The notes beneath the pieces are model-generated. The model saw only the letters and a list, made by a program, of their open reading frames with translations, was not told the DNA's origin and did no database searches. Positions 1-6,708 of a stretch of 24,177 bases of DNA are shown here, one piece after another; position 1 is the stretch's first letter; each line of letters starts with the position of its first letter. The stretch is from Novosphingopyxis sp038234155 (GTDB lineage Bacteria > Pseudomonadota > Alphaproteobacteria > Sphingomonadales > Sphingomonadaceae). The position numbers were made by a program, and so were the translations under genes. The stretch is taken from positions 1 to 24,177 of the forward strand of contig JBBSUT010000021.1 in NCBI GenBank assembly GCA_038234155.1. The letters run 5' to 3'.

Positions 1-87
1 AAACCGGACAGCCCAAATTTGCTTTTGGGCAAGCGGTCTTTTGGCGCCTACAATTTTTCCGGCAGTCCAAGCCGCGCGCCCCTGCAT
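1..87 (-). CDS. Tyrosine recombinase/integrase, N-terminal fragment (runs off left edge)
   Basis: The reverse strand reads from an ATG at 87 to the window edge without a stop, giving 29 residues. They include WTAGKIVGAKRPLAQK followed by QIWAVRF. This resembles the N-terminus of a proteobacterial site-specific integrase family (tyrosine recombinase, phage-integrase fold) whose members start with a W-T-x-G-K-x-x-G-x-K-x-P-L-x-x-K-x-x-W-A-I-R pattern. That match is from memory of the family, not a search. The catalytic domain lies outside the window. There is no strong ribosome-binding site before the ATG. The transposon at 167 inserted about 80 bp upstream of this start, so it may have separated the gene from its promoter. 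Confidence 0.6.
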   Translation of the reverse strand, partial: MQGRAAWTAGKIVGAKRPLAQKQIWAVRF

Positions 88-158
88 AGCCGGATCATAT
101 TGTGAATAGCACATTACTTTTCTCCATGGCCTGGATTGGCCAGCAGAGAAACGAATCA

Positions 159-166
159 GTGGCATG
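159..166. repeat. Left target-site duplication (8 bp)
   Basis: GTGGCATG directly precedes the left terminal repeat and is repeated exactly at 3422-3429 after the right terminal repeat. An 8-bp direct repeat at both outer edges of an inverted-repeat-bounded element is the footprint of transposition. Eight to nine bp is the usual size for the IS1 family. Confidence 0.93.
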
Positions 167-187
167 GGCACTGCATCACTTTGAAAT
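167..187 (+). repeat. Left terminal inverted repeat of the transposon (21 bp)
   Basis: The sequence begins GGCACTGCATCACTTTGAAA and is the exact reverse complement of 3401-3421. The last three codons and the TGA stop of the transposase gene (176-187) lie inside this repeat, so the coding sequence ends 9 bp from the element boundary. Confidence 0.95.
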
Positions 188-1057
188 CCGCTTCTTGTAA
201 GGCCCGCGCGGCTTAGGGGTTTGCTTGGCGTCGATCCGATCAATGATGGCATCGAAGCCTAAGAACGTATCGGCGATGCCAGCGGCCATAGCGGGCGTCA
301 TACGCAGCTTGCCGTGTGTGCGGATGAAATTATAGAACATCGTATAGAGCGCGACCATGTGCGCGTGATTGGCAACCTTCTTGCTGTGGCCGTTCGTCAG
401 GCGGGTGAAGCGCCGCATGTGCATCCGCATCGTCTTATTGTGGACCTCGACAAACGACGTGCTGACGTGTGCAATATCGGGGTTGCCCTCAACGCGAACC
501 TTTTTGATGCCAGTGCATTCCGCAGGGCTGTAGCGGCCCGCTGGCGACGGTGTAGCGCCATACATCTTGATGATCTGCGCATAGTCCACGTCGGCACCGA
601 ATGCGCCTTCTACAGCCTCTAAATAGGCGCGGTGGCCATCCGTCGAAAGCTGGACACGGTTAGCAAGGCGCGATCGCAAATCGTCCATCAATTCCACGGC
701 AGCTTGGCCCGAGCGGTCGCCAACAAGATAGCTGACTATGAGCTTGCTGTCGGCGTCGATGCCCGTCCACGTCCAAATGTCGCCAGCGCCTTCCGGTGCC
801 GCCTTAGCGGTCGCGACGGCCTTTTGCTTGCAGTAGTTGAAGGCCCAAATTTCGTCACACTGAATGCGAGTGGCCTTCACGTCGTGCACCATTTCGTCGT
901 GCATCTCTGCGCAGACCGTGCCCGCGTCGATCAACAGCTTGGCGACCGTGTTGAAGCTAACGTCGGCGACGCGAGCTATGGCGCGCATCGACATGCCCTC
1001 ACAAAGAAGGTTGAGGACTTGAATGCGGGTTTTCAGGGCGAGCTTTCTCATACCCAT
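176..1057 (-). CDS. IS1-family transposase (DDE)
   Basis: A cut-and-paste or replicative transposase that acts on the element ends. From the ATG at 1057 it is 293 aa. Residues about 11-48 form a helix-turn-helix (CEGMSMRAIARVADVSFNTVAKLL). The catalytic triad candidates are D68 in CDEIW, D140 in STDGH and E204 in FVEVHN, followed by the conserved MRMHMRRFTRLTN stretch. Close relatives start at a matching methionine, which argues against a longer TTG-start reading from 1087. An alternative start is the ATG at 1051. The usual V-E-R-x-N around the third catalytic residue is V-E-V-H-N here, with the glutamate kept. The stop codon lies inside the left terminal repeat. The C-terminal tail is basic (PRGPYKKRISK). 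The gene appears intact. Confidence 0.93.
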   Translation of the reverse strand: MGMRKLALKTRIQVLNLLCEGMSMRAIARVADVSFNTVAKLLIDAGTVCAEMHDEMVHDVKATRIQCDEIWAFNYCKQKAVATAKAAPEGAGDIWTWTGIDADSKLIVSYLVGDRSGQAAVELMDDLRSRLANRVQLSTDGHRAYLEAVEGAFGADVDYAQIIKMYGATPSPAGRYSPAECTGIKKVRVEGNPDIAHVSTSFVEVHNKTMRMHMRRFTRLTNGHSKKVANHAHMVALYTMFYNFIRTHGKLRMTPAMAAGIADTFLGFDAIIDRIDAKQTPKPRGPYKKRISK

Positions 1058-1058
1058 T

Positions 1059-1087
1059 TCTATATGAGCTTTCTTGCATAACGTCAA
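1059..1087 (-). promoter_or_regulatory. Candidate sigma-70 promoter of the transposase gene
   Basis: On the reverse strand TTGACG (1087-1082) is followed after exactly 17 bases by TATAGA (1064-1059). This is a good -35/-10 pair. The predicted transcription start falls at or within a few bases of the ATGs at 1057 and 1051, so a transcript from here would be leaderless or nearly so. No Shine-Dalgarno sequence precedes either ATG. Confidence 0.5.
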
Positions 1088-1097
1088 GCATATTAGT

Positions 1098-2180
1098 TCA
1101 GTCTACAAGGCGGAGACGTGGTTTCGGCTTAGGCTCAAACTGATAAAGTGATTGAAATTCAGCCGGAGTAATACAGAGCAAATTCGCTATATCATCATCA
1201 GTGTAGTCAAGCGCGGCGCGATGAAACTCGATCATTTGGCGAAGCATTTTAGGATGCTCGCGCGGCGGCTCATTCGGTTCCCGCTTGCGGTATCCGAGTT
1301 TACTCATATCAATCCAGAATTTCTTAAATTGGTAGCTAGTAATCAAATTATGGCGGTGGGCGTTTGTGGCAATTGAAGCCATCGAAACTTTCCAGTGCGC
1401 TTTCATGTTGGCGAGATGCGGCAAATCGAACCGACGAAGCTGCTTTCGCAATTCGTCGTATGGTAACAAAAACGATCCAGCGAATTCGTCGGCTTCGCAC
1501 TCCATTTCGCCGTCTTCTTTAAATGTCGTGGTGTGCAAAACCATGTGAGCCATTTCGTGGCAAAGCGTATGCCTCAGTCGATCCATCGGCGAATTTACGT
1601 TCACGAAAAATAGAACCGGCAAACCGTCAATCCTTTGGCTCATCGCATCGAGTAAATCAGTTCCAAAATCACATGGGATAACAATACCGCCATTTTCTTC
1701 GAGCAAGTCGACCACGCTTTCGACCGGGCCGGGGGGCAGCATCCAAGATTCACGGAGCGAGCGCGCCATGTCATCAACGGTTGCAATTTGCTTTGATCTT
1801 CCCTGGAACTCATCCCGATCAATTTCCGGAATAAACCGATTGCTATTGAGCCGGAAAGACACGCTGAGTTTTTCGACATGCATACGGCGAATGTTCATCT
1901 CCGCGATAATTTTGCCCAATGCTTTTGCTGAGAGCTTCTTCCTTTTGCGAAAGTGGAAAGGCGGGAAGCCATAGGAACGCCCCGACTGAAAAAAGAAACG
2001 AGCAGGATATTGCAGCGCTGCGCCTGCATCTTGTGCAAACTCGTCTGGTGCATCAAGCACCCCTGTTTCGTATTTTGACAGAGTACCTTGGCCCATGTTG
2101 ATTCTGTCTGCCAATTCAGCCTGCGTCACCCCCCGCGAATCGCGAGCGAGAATCAGCATGTGGTGGTTAAACCGTCCCAT
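1098..2180 (-). CDS. XRE-family HTH / ImmA-IrrE metallopeptidase fusion
   Basis: A 360-aa protein with two domains. Residues about 5-60 are a Cro/CI-type helix-turn-helix (GVTQAELADRINMGQGTLSKYETG). Residues about 130-250 are an ImmA/IrrE (COG2856) zinc peptidase domain, with the HExxH motif as HEMAH at 208-212 and a probable third ligand, E229, in the EADEFAGSFLLP segment. Characterised relatives cleave or inactivate a partner repressor (ImmA on ImmR, IrrE/PprI on DdrO). Xre-COG2856 pairs have also been predicted as toxin-antitoxin modules. The C-terminal 100 residues are not recognised. The gene lies 21 bp after the 181-aa gene, with a weak GGTGAT ribosome site before the ATG. It is a passenger of the transposon, with the transposase gene immediately downstream. 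Its target is unknown. Confidence 0.9.
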   Translation of the reverse strand: MGRFNHHMLILARDSRGVTQAELADRINMGQGTLSKYETGVLDAPDEFAQDAGAALQYPARFFFQSGRSYGFPPFHFRKRKKLSAKALGKIIAEMNIRRMHVEKLSVSFRLNSNRFIPEIDRDEFQGRSKQIATVDDMARSLRESWMLPPGPVESVVDLLEENGGIVIPCDFGTDLLDAMSQRIDGLPVLFFVNVNSPMDRLRHTLCHEMAHMVLHTTTFKEDGEMECEADEFAGSFLLPYDELRKQLRRFDLPHLANMKAHWKVSMASIATNAHRHNLITSYQFKKFWIDMSKLGYRKREPNEPPREHPKMLRQMIEFHRAALDYTDDDIANLLCITPAEFQSLYQFEPKPKPRLRLVD

Positions 2181-2201
2181 AAATCACCATTTGAATCTGT
2201 A

Positions 2202-2747
2202 TTAAGCGAGACGCGCTTGGCGCGTCACGTCGATCCATTGCGGCTGGCCTACAATGCGCTCGTTGGTTGGTATGACAGCGGCACACCAATCAATCATTTT
2301 GCCCATAGGGCGCGCCACCTGCACGCGTTCAACATCTGTCCCGAGCGGATTAGTCCAATATCCCACCACTAGATTTAGTGGCGGAAACGGAATGCCGGGC
2401 AGCGGCAACTGCTTGTCGTAATCGACGGCTTGCTTCGTAGGATAGTTGCGCGTTCGCCCATCTTCATCCATTTTTTTGAAACGGATTGTGGCCTTTTCGC
2501 CGATTATCCAAACCTTCAGATTACGGATTTCCTTGAAAATCACACCGGGCTTATCAGTGAGGCGAGCATGGGCGTCGGTCTCCATGTGGGAATAAATGCA
2601 CGCTGCCTTTGCTCTGGCATCGAGCTCAATGCGAATATCCGGCGGGTATTGCTGGTAACGAGCAACTCCACCGCGGCAGATCGCATCAAGTTCGTCAAAA
2701 AACGGATCAAGCTGCAGCATAGCCTGATCTTGCGTCCATTCGGTCAT
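2202..2747 (-). CDS. Unknown 181-aa protein, probable partner of the XRE/ImmA protein
   Basis: The start is set by a strong AGGAGG eight bases or so before the ATG at 2747. An upstream extension to 2843 would run into the neighbouring gene and has no such site. The product is soluble-looking, with no signal peptide or membrane segment. Recognisable features are an IRFKKMDEDG segment (88-97), NYPTKQ (101-106) and LPGIP (116-120) before a GYWTNPLG stretch. I recall proteins with this FKK-x-PTxQ-LPG-GY layout as common unannotated neighbours of XRE/ImmA genes, but the function is not known to me. Being 21 bp upstream of the XRE/ImmA gene on the same strand, it is probably co-transcribed and may be its substrate, toxin or inhibitor. 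Confidence 0.8.
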   Translation of the reverse strand: MTEWTQDQAMLQLDPFFDELDAICRGGVARYQQYPPDIRIELDARAKAACIYSHMETDAHARLTDKPGVIFKEIRNLKVWIIGEKATIRFKKMDEDGRTRNYPTKQAVDYDKQLPLPGIPFPPLNLVVGYWTNPLGTDVERVQVARPMGKMIDWCAAVIPTNERIVGQPQWIDVTRQARLA

Positions 2748-2818
2748 GGCGGCCTCCTGATGTTGTCGGATACCAATGGAACAGATTCGACCAAAAGAAA
2801 AGAAAAATATTCCTAAAA

Positions 2819-3061
2819 TTATTCCTTGCGGCTTTGAGACCAACGTTTTTCCGCAGCCTTACAAGCAATCTCTGCCCGACGTTCCGGCGTCATGGATGCC
2901 GCACGCGCAGCACCGCCCTTACGGCCCATCTCTTGCGCGGCCTTGTTCTTGCCGTCATCGGGCGCTTCGTCGTCTGCATCGCCGGTAAGGACGCGCATAA
3001 CGTGCACAGCGTTGCCGACGACATCGGTTGGTCGCTTCTGTCCTTTAGGGCCTTTAGGCAT
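2819..3061 (-). CDS. Small basic unknown protein (80 aa)
   Basis: An 80-aa basic protein that starts MPKGPKGQKRPTDVVGNAVH and ends in a lysine/arginine-rich helix, GRKGGAARAASMTPERRAEI then ACKAAEKRW. The RKGGxARAxxMTPERR pattern recurs in small uncharacterised proteobacterial proteins. Its charge suggests nucleic-acid binding, but that is only inference. The ATG overlaps the end of the 96-aa gene by 8 bp and has AAGGAAA upstream, indicating translational coupling. The 71 bp between its stop and the next gene contain no obvious promoter. It is a passenger gene of the transposon. Confidence 0.75.
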   Translation of the reverse strand: MPKGPKGQKRPTDVVGNAVHVMRVLTGDADDEAPDDGKNKAAQEMGRKGGAARAASMTPERRAEIACKAAEKRWSQSRKE

Positions 3062-3344
3062 CGTCAGTTTCCTTAGCTAGGGGCGCGCCGACAATGGCAC
3101 TCACTGAATGGACGAAAGCCCTCAGGATTTGTTCGTCCGACAGATCGTTATGGATCGGGAAATCGGTTGGGTTGCCGCCGGGATGACCTTCGCTGTTGCA
3201 GCGAACAACATTTAGATAGCGTCCGGTGCCAGCCCAATCCCTTTCGGTGCCGTGCTTGTGCTGGACCCACGCGCGCTTAAATGATCCTGACACCTGCTCC
3301 CACTCAATATAGAGAGACCCATTCCCATCGCGACGAATCTGCAT
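3054..3344 (-). CDS. Unknown 96-aa protein, first gene of the transposon operon
   Basis: A 96-aa protein with no signal peptide or transmembrane segment and no domain I recognise. It has a beta-rich start (SLYIEWEQVSGSFKRAWVQH), a DWAGTGRYLNV segment and an acidic C-terminal helix. A strong GGAGG sits seven bases before the ATG at 3344. It is the gene nearest the right terminal repeat and overlaps the next gene by 8 bp, so it heads a probable five-gene transcript that ends with the transposase. Confidence 0.75.
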   Translation of the reverse strand: MQIRRDGNGSLYIEWEQVSGSFKRAWVQHKHGTERDWAGTGRYLNVVRCNSEGHPGGNPTDFPIHNDLSDEQILRAFVHSVSAIVGAPLAKETDDA

Positions 3345-3353
3345 ATTTCCTCC

Positions 3354-3400
3354 ATGCTAAACGCTAAGCATAACATGGGAACGCGGTAACCGCTCGTCAA
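3354..3400 (-). promoter_or_regulatory. Candidate promoter/operator region at the right end of the transposon
   Basis: On the reverse strand TTGACG (3400-3395) starts directly at the inner edge of the right terminal repeat. Within the following spacer is a perfect palindrome, GCGGT-T-ACCGC (3393-3383). Closer to the gene is a second inverted repeat, ATGCT...AGCAT (3371-3354). The -10 is not clear: CATGTT at 17-bp spacing or TGTTAT at 19-bp. Palindromes between -35 and gene start are where an XRE-type repressor would bind, so these are candidate operators for the element's own HTH protein. Confidence 0.4.
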
Positions 3401-3421
3401 ATTTCAAAGTGATGCAGTGCC
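3401..3421 (-). repeat. Right terminal inverted repeat of the transposon (21 bp)
   Basis: This is the exact reverse complement of 167-187, with the outer end at 3421. The inner edge abuts the -35-like TTGACG of the passenger operon. Confidence 0.95.
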
Positions 3422-3429
3422 GTGGCATG
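3422..3429. repeat. Right target-site duplication (8 bp)
   Basis: GTGGCATG directly follows the right terminal repeat and is identical to 159-166. Removing 167-3429 would restore the pre-insertion sequence. Confidence 0.93.
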
Positions 3430-3631
3430 CCGATCGTGGGTCGATTACAGCAGACCCGCTTTGGGACTTGCGGAACAACCAGCGGCCGATGGGGAGCCGG
3501 TCGGCAACATATTGTCTAGCCGGTGGAGCAATCTTACGGCAACCGTGACGAGAGATTCATCATCAGCCGTAGGTTAGCCTTAGTCGATAAGATCGCCGCG
3601 AACAGGGTGCTTGAAAACGCCGCCGCTCATA
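3430..3631. other. Intergenic stretch between transposon and FKBP gene
   Basis: About 200 bp of host DNA follows the right target duplication. I see no convincing reading frame, RNA gene or strong terminator in it. It continues the sequence that lay upstream of the integrase fragment before the insertion. Confidence 0.5.
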
Positions 3632-4138
3632 CTAGCCCCCTGGCATAATGGAGACGAGCTCGACGTCAAATATGAGCTCACTTCCAGGCGGGATATCGCG
3701 CTTGAGCGTATCTTCGGGAGGAGTGAAGAGCCTGCCATGGTGCCCGTAGCCGAGATAAGCCGGGATTATAAACCGCCAGTGGTCGCCCGGCCGCATAAGC
3801 TGCACGAGTGCACCGAAGCCCGGAATGACGGTGCGGACTGAGAAGGTGGAAGGCTCCGCTCCGTTCTGTGCCGATGTGCTAAACACGCAGCCATCCGCCA
3901 GACGTCCGACGTAGCGGATTATCACGTCATCCGATCGCAGCGGATGTCGGCCAGCGGACGGACCCGAGCGCAGCACCTCATATTCGAGGCCCGGCAAGCG
4001 GACGACGCGGCTATCCTGGGACTGAGCGGTCCCCACGGTTACAAGTGCACCGGGCGTTGCAGGGGCTCCTTGCACGGCGCGAGCTGCGAGGAAGCCGCAT
4101 ACCAACATGCACGCTACGATCATCGTCTGAACTCGCAA
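3632..4138 (-). CDS. Secreted FKBP-type peptidyl-prolyl cis-trans isomerase
   Basis: Catalyses proline isomerisation during folding of exported proteins. The 168-aa product has a signal peptide (MRVQTMIVACMLVCGFLAAR then AVQGA) and one FKBP domain at about 50-166. Family landmarks are DVIIRYVGRL (71-80), VIPGFGALVQLMRPGDHWRF (104-123), the IPAYLGYG loop (125-132) and IPPGSELIFDVELVSI near the end. I chose the TTG at 4138 because AAGGGGA sits about seven bases upstream and because it supplies the arginine expected in a signal-peptide n-region. The ATG at 4123 is the alternative and gives a weaker signal sequence. The gene is divergent from the hydrolase at 4193, with 54 bp between them. Confidence 0.88.
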   Translation of the reverse strand: MRVQTMIVACMLVCGFLAARAVQGAPATPGALVTVGTAQSQDSRVVRLPGLEYEVLRSGPSAGRHPLRSDDVIIRYVGRLADGCVFSTSAQNGAEPSTFSVRTVIPGFGALVQLMRPGDHWRFIIPAYLGYGHHGRLFTPPEDTLKRDIPPGSELIFDVELVSIMPGG

Positions 4139-4192
4139 CGCTGATCCCCTTCGTCTGCTGATTGCGGTTCTTTTAATCAACTTGGTTTCGAT

Positions 4193-5335
4193 ATGAAAGC
4201 AAGCCACAACAGACGGATGACCTTGCTCCTTCAGATCCTCGCCAGTCTCGCTTCCCAGGTTGCGTCCCCGGTGCCGGCACCTACTCCTGCCCCGGCCGCA
4301 ACAGCCGCACCCCAGGAATGGCCCACTCGGGAAGCCGACTTTCTGATCCGCGACTTCCGTTTCCAAACTGGCGAGCGCCTACCCAACCTTCGCATTCATT
4401 ACACAACGCTTGGTCAGCCACACCGTAATGCCCGTGGCGACATCGACAATGCGGTGATGATACTGCACGGCACGGGTGGAAGCGGGAAGCAATTCCTCCG
4501 GCCCCAGTTCGCAAATGAGCTTTATGGGCCGAGCCAACCACTCGACATCAGCCGATACTGGATAATTCTCCCAGACAATATTGGCCATGCGGGATCATCC
4601 AAGCCGTCCGATGGCCAGCGCATGGGCTTCCCAGCCTACGATTACATGGACATGGTCGAGGCGCAGCATCGGCTGCTAACCCAGGGCCTTGGTATCCGCC
4701 ACATGCGGTTGATCATGGGCACATCGATGGGCTGCATGCATAGTTTCCTCTGGGGCGAGAAACATTCTCGGTTTGCTCGCGCCCTGATGCCGCTGGCATG
4801 CGAGCCAATGGAAATTGGCGGCCTTAACCGGATATGGCGGCAGTTGCTCGTGGACGGCATCAAGTCCGACCCCGCTTGGGCCGAGGGCGATTATAAAAAC
4901 CAGCCGTTACAGGGACTGCGCACCGCCGCATCAATGCTGATCGTGGCGGGCGCGGCACCCCTCAATCTCCAGCAGGCCTTTCCGACGCGAGAGGCGGCAA
5001 CGGAGCAGGCTCGTGCGAAGATCGACGCCTCATTGGCATCACTGGATGCCAATGACCTGATTTATCAGATTGAAGCATCCCGATCCTACGATCCTTGGCC
5101 AGAACTCGAAGCAATTACGGCACCGGTCACCTGGATCAATTCAGCGGACGATTTTATCAATCCACGCAATCTCGACATTCCGCAGCGCGCGATCGCCCGG
5201 ATGCCGAATGCAAGCTTTAGGCTGATTCCCGAGAGCGCGGAAACGCATGGTCACGGAACGCACACCTGGGCTAGTTTCTGGAAGACGGACCTACGTGATC
5301 TGCTCGAAAGAACAGAAACGTCCGCTGCGCCGTAA
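4193..5335 (+). CDS. Secreted MetX-like alpha/beta hydrolase
   Basis: A 380-aa alpha/beta-hydrolase-fold protein related to homoserine O-acetyltransferase (MetX), carrying an exported N-terminus: a basic start, a hydrophobic segment at about 9-24, then a proline/alanine linker to 40. The nucleophile elbow is GTSMGC with S178. The likely acid is D319/D320 in SADDFINP, and the base is a histidine in THGHGTHTW (354 or 357). The HGTGGSG oxyanion-region loop is at 92-98. Because it is exported and not near methionine genes, it is unlikely to make O-acetylhomoserine. A periplasmic esterase or acyltransferase is more likely, with substrate unknown. No clear ribosome site precedes the ATG at 4193. 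An in-frame ATG at 4217 would lose the arginines of the signal sequence. Confidence 0.88.
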   Translation: MKASHNRRMTLLLQILASLASQVASPVPAPTPAPAATAAPQEWPTREADFLIRDFRFQTGERLPNLRIHYTTLGQPHRNARGDIDNAVMILHGTGGSGKQFLRPQFANELYGPSQPLDISRYWIILPDNIGHAGSSKPSDGQRMGFPAYDYMDMVEAQHRLLTQGLGIRHMRLIMGTSMGCMHSFLWGEKHSRFARALMPLACEPMEIGGLNRIWRQLLVDGIKSDPAWAEGDYKNQPLQGLRTAASMLIVAGAAPLNLQQAFPTREAATEQARAKIDASLASLDANDLIYQIEASRSYDPWPELEAITAPVTWINSADDFINPRNLDIPQRAIARMPNASFRLIPESAETHGHGTHTWASFWKTDLRDLLERTETSAAP

Positions 5336-5493
5336 TATATGGCAGAAGCAGCTAGAAGAAACATATCCGGCTGCAGCTACAATGCGCCAACGCCCGCGAT
5401 ACCTCGCCGTCGTGTCACTCGGAGTTGCTAGAGCTCGTGCAGTTGCAGGCGACCCGATGATGGTCGATTTGAGGGTGCCAAGGCCCATGGGAT

Positions 5494-6708
5494 TTATTTT
5501 CCGGTCGTCGCTTCTCGTTTTGCGGTCAGGATCACATCGATCTCATCATTGCGCGGGTTCAGTAAATCGAGCCGGACACGGTTATCGGATGTGCGCGTGA
5601 CGGTCGCCGGAACGGACACATTGGTTACCATCCACCCCGGCGGCAGCACGATCGCATTGTCGGCGCGGCCGAATGATCGATGCCAGACCAACTCGTCGCC
5701 GACGCGCTTGTACCGGTCCGGGTCAGTGTAGGTTTCTGCAAAACGGAGCCGACGGCTCTCGCCCGGCCTGATCATAGGGTAATGAAATATGACAGCAACG
5801 GTCGCGGCGTCCACGTCTTTGGCGTCAGGCTCTGCGCGCTTTATCGCTTCGCCACGGACCACCTCCGAAGCGAGAGTCTGCCCCGTGTCAAGATCGCGCG
5901 CGGAGGGGTCCGAAACTGTGCTGCCTGCGCGCACAATGTTTACATAGGCGGCGCTGCCTACTTTCATCTCCGTATAATCGTGCGTCAGCGCGAATGAATG
6001 CGTTTCTGGAGCATTGAGATAATAGACGATGTTGCGGCTCTGATGCGCGCGCTCGTCCAGCAATACGCTGCTCGCCGTTTGCGATAGATCGGCCTTACGC
6101 GCCGTGAGGATGAGCGGCGCGGGACCCGGTGTGACGTTCCAAAAGGTGATGGCGATGCGGCCGTCAGGCTGCCGAATGATTTGCGAGGGATAATTGCACG
6201 CAACTAGGACATAGCCCGGCGGCAGCACCACCGCATTCCGCTTGATCCCGAGCGATCGTTCGAAAACGACGGTATTGCCCTCTGCGTGGTAGCTTGCCAA
6301 ATCCTCGTAAGTCTTGTTGATCTGGATTCGGCCGCCGCCGCCGTTCGGCGGCACGGGCCTTGCCAGGCTAACTTTGATAAAGCGGTTACCGGCTTTGGCG
6401 TCTGCCACCCCGGCCGCTGCTGCAACGTCGCCGTCGACTTCCTCGAACCGGAGCGGTTTGCCCGTCGCGCGATCAAGCACCTCTTCATCGCTCGCCGTGC
6501 TCCCAGGCCTGATCGGATTGTAAAAGGCGGTCGCGCCAGGTGTCGTCGCGGTGACCTCATAGAAAATTCTGAACTTGTGACTCTCTGGCGTCAGGAGCTC
6601 GTAGCGCGTGTAACCGTCCGTTTCCTGCTGTTGCGCCGGCTCGGAGCGGGCACTTTCCGGGAATAGCAACGTTAAGCCCAGCACCGCCCACATTATTGCC
6701 CTCATCAT
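5494..6708 (-). CDS. Secreted protein with two tandem copies of an unknown domain
   Basis: A 404-aa exported protein with a signal peptide at about 1-22. The rest is an internal duplication: residues about 36-205 and 230-397 share the order Y-x-L-x-x-PE(S/T)H-x-F, then (I/V)RPGSTxSD, a DxxTGxxL segment, an ETY/KTY-(E/T)D segment, then RSxG-x-x-R/A-x-NAxVLPPG(Y/W) and a closing LTA(R/K)K/R. I do not recognise the domain family. The predicted composition is mostly beta, which fits a periplasmic or surface beta-sandwich. GGGAGAGGA precedes the tandem ATGs at 6708 and 6705, and either could be the start. The ATG overlaps the stop of a small upstream ORF as ATGA. Convergent with the hydrolase gene; the 158-bp gap between them shows no clear terminator. 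Confidence 0.85.
   Translation of the reverse strand: MMRAIMWAVLGLTLLFPESARSEPAQQQETDGYTRYELLTPESHKFRIFYEVTATTPGATAFYNPIRPGSTASDEEVLDRATGKPLRFEEVDGDVAAAAGVADAKAGNRFIKVSLARPVPPNGGGGRIQINKTYEDLASYHAEGNTVVFERSLGIKRNAVVLPPGYVLVACNYPSQIIRQPDGRIAITFWNVTPGPAPLILTARKADLSQTASSVLLDERAHQSRNIVYYLNAPETHSFALTHDYTEMKVGSAAYVNIVRAGSTVSDPSARDLDTGQTLASEVVRGEAIKRAEPDAKDVDAATVAVIFHYPMIRPGESRRLRFAETYTDPDRYKRVGDELVWHRSFGRADNAIVLPPGWMVTNVSVPATVTRTSDNRVRLDLLNPRNDEIDVILTAKREATTGK

Larger units (their letters stand above)
167..3421 (-). mobile_element. IS1-family transposon with four passenger genes (3255 bp)
   Basis: The element is bounded by perfect 21-bp inverted repeats (167-187 and 3401-3421) and by perfect 8-bp target duplications (159-166 and 3422-3429). 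It encodes a full-length IS1-family DDE transposase at its left end. Four further genes follow on the same strand: 96-aa and 80-aa unknown proteins, a 181-aa unknown protein and an XRE/ImmA-IrrE fusion. All five genes read leftward from a single promoter-like region next to the right repeat. IS1-family elements are usually about 0.7-1.2 kb with only transposase, so this is best described as a transporter IS. The intact ends and duplication imply a recent insertion. Its base composition is more A+T-rich than the flanking chromosome. Confidence 0.93.

Noticed and set aside
2748..2843. Upstream extension of the 181-aa transposon gene
   Set aside because: The strong AGGAGG before the ATG at 2747 fixes the start, and the extension would overlap the end of the 80-aa gene.
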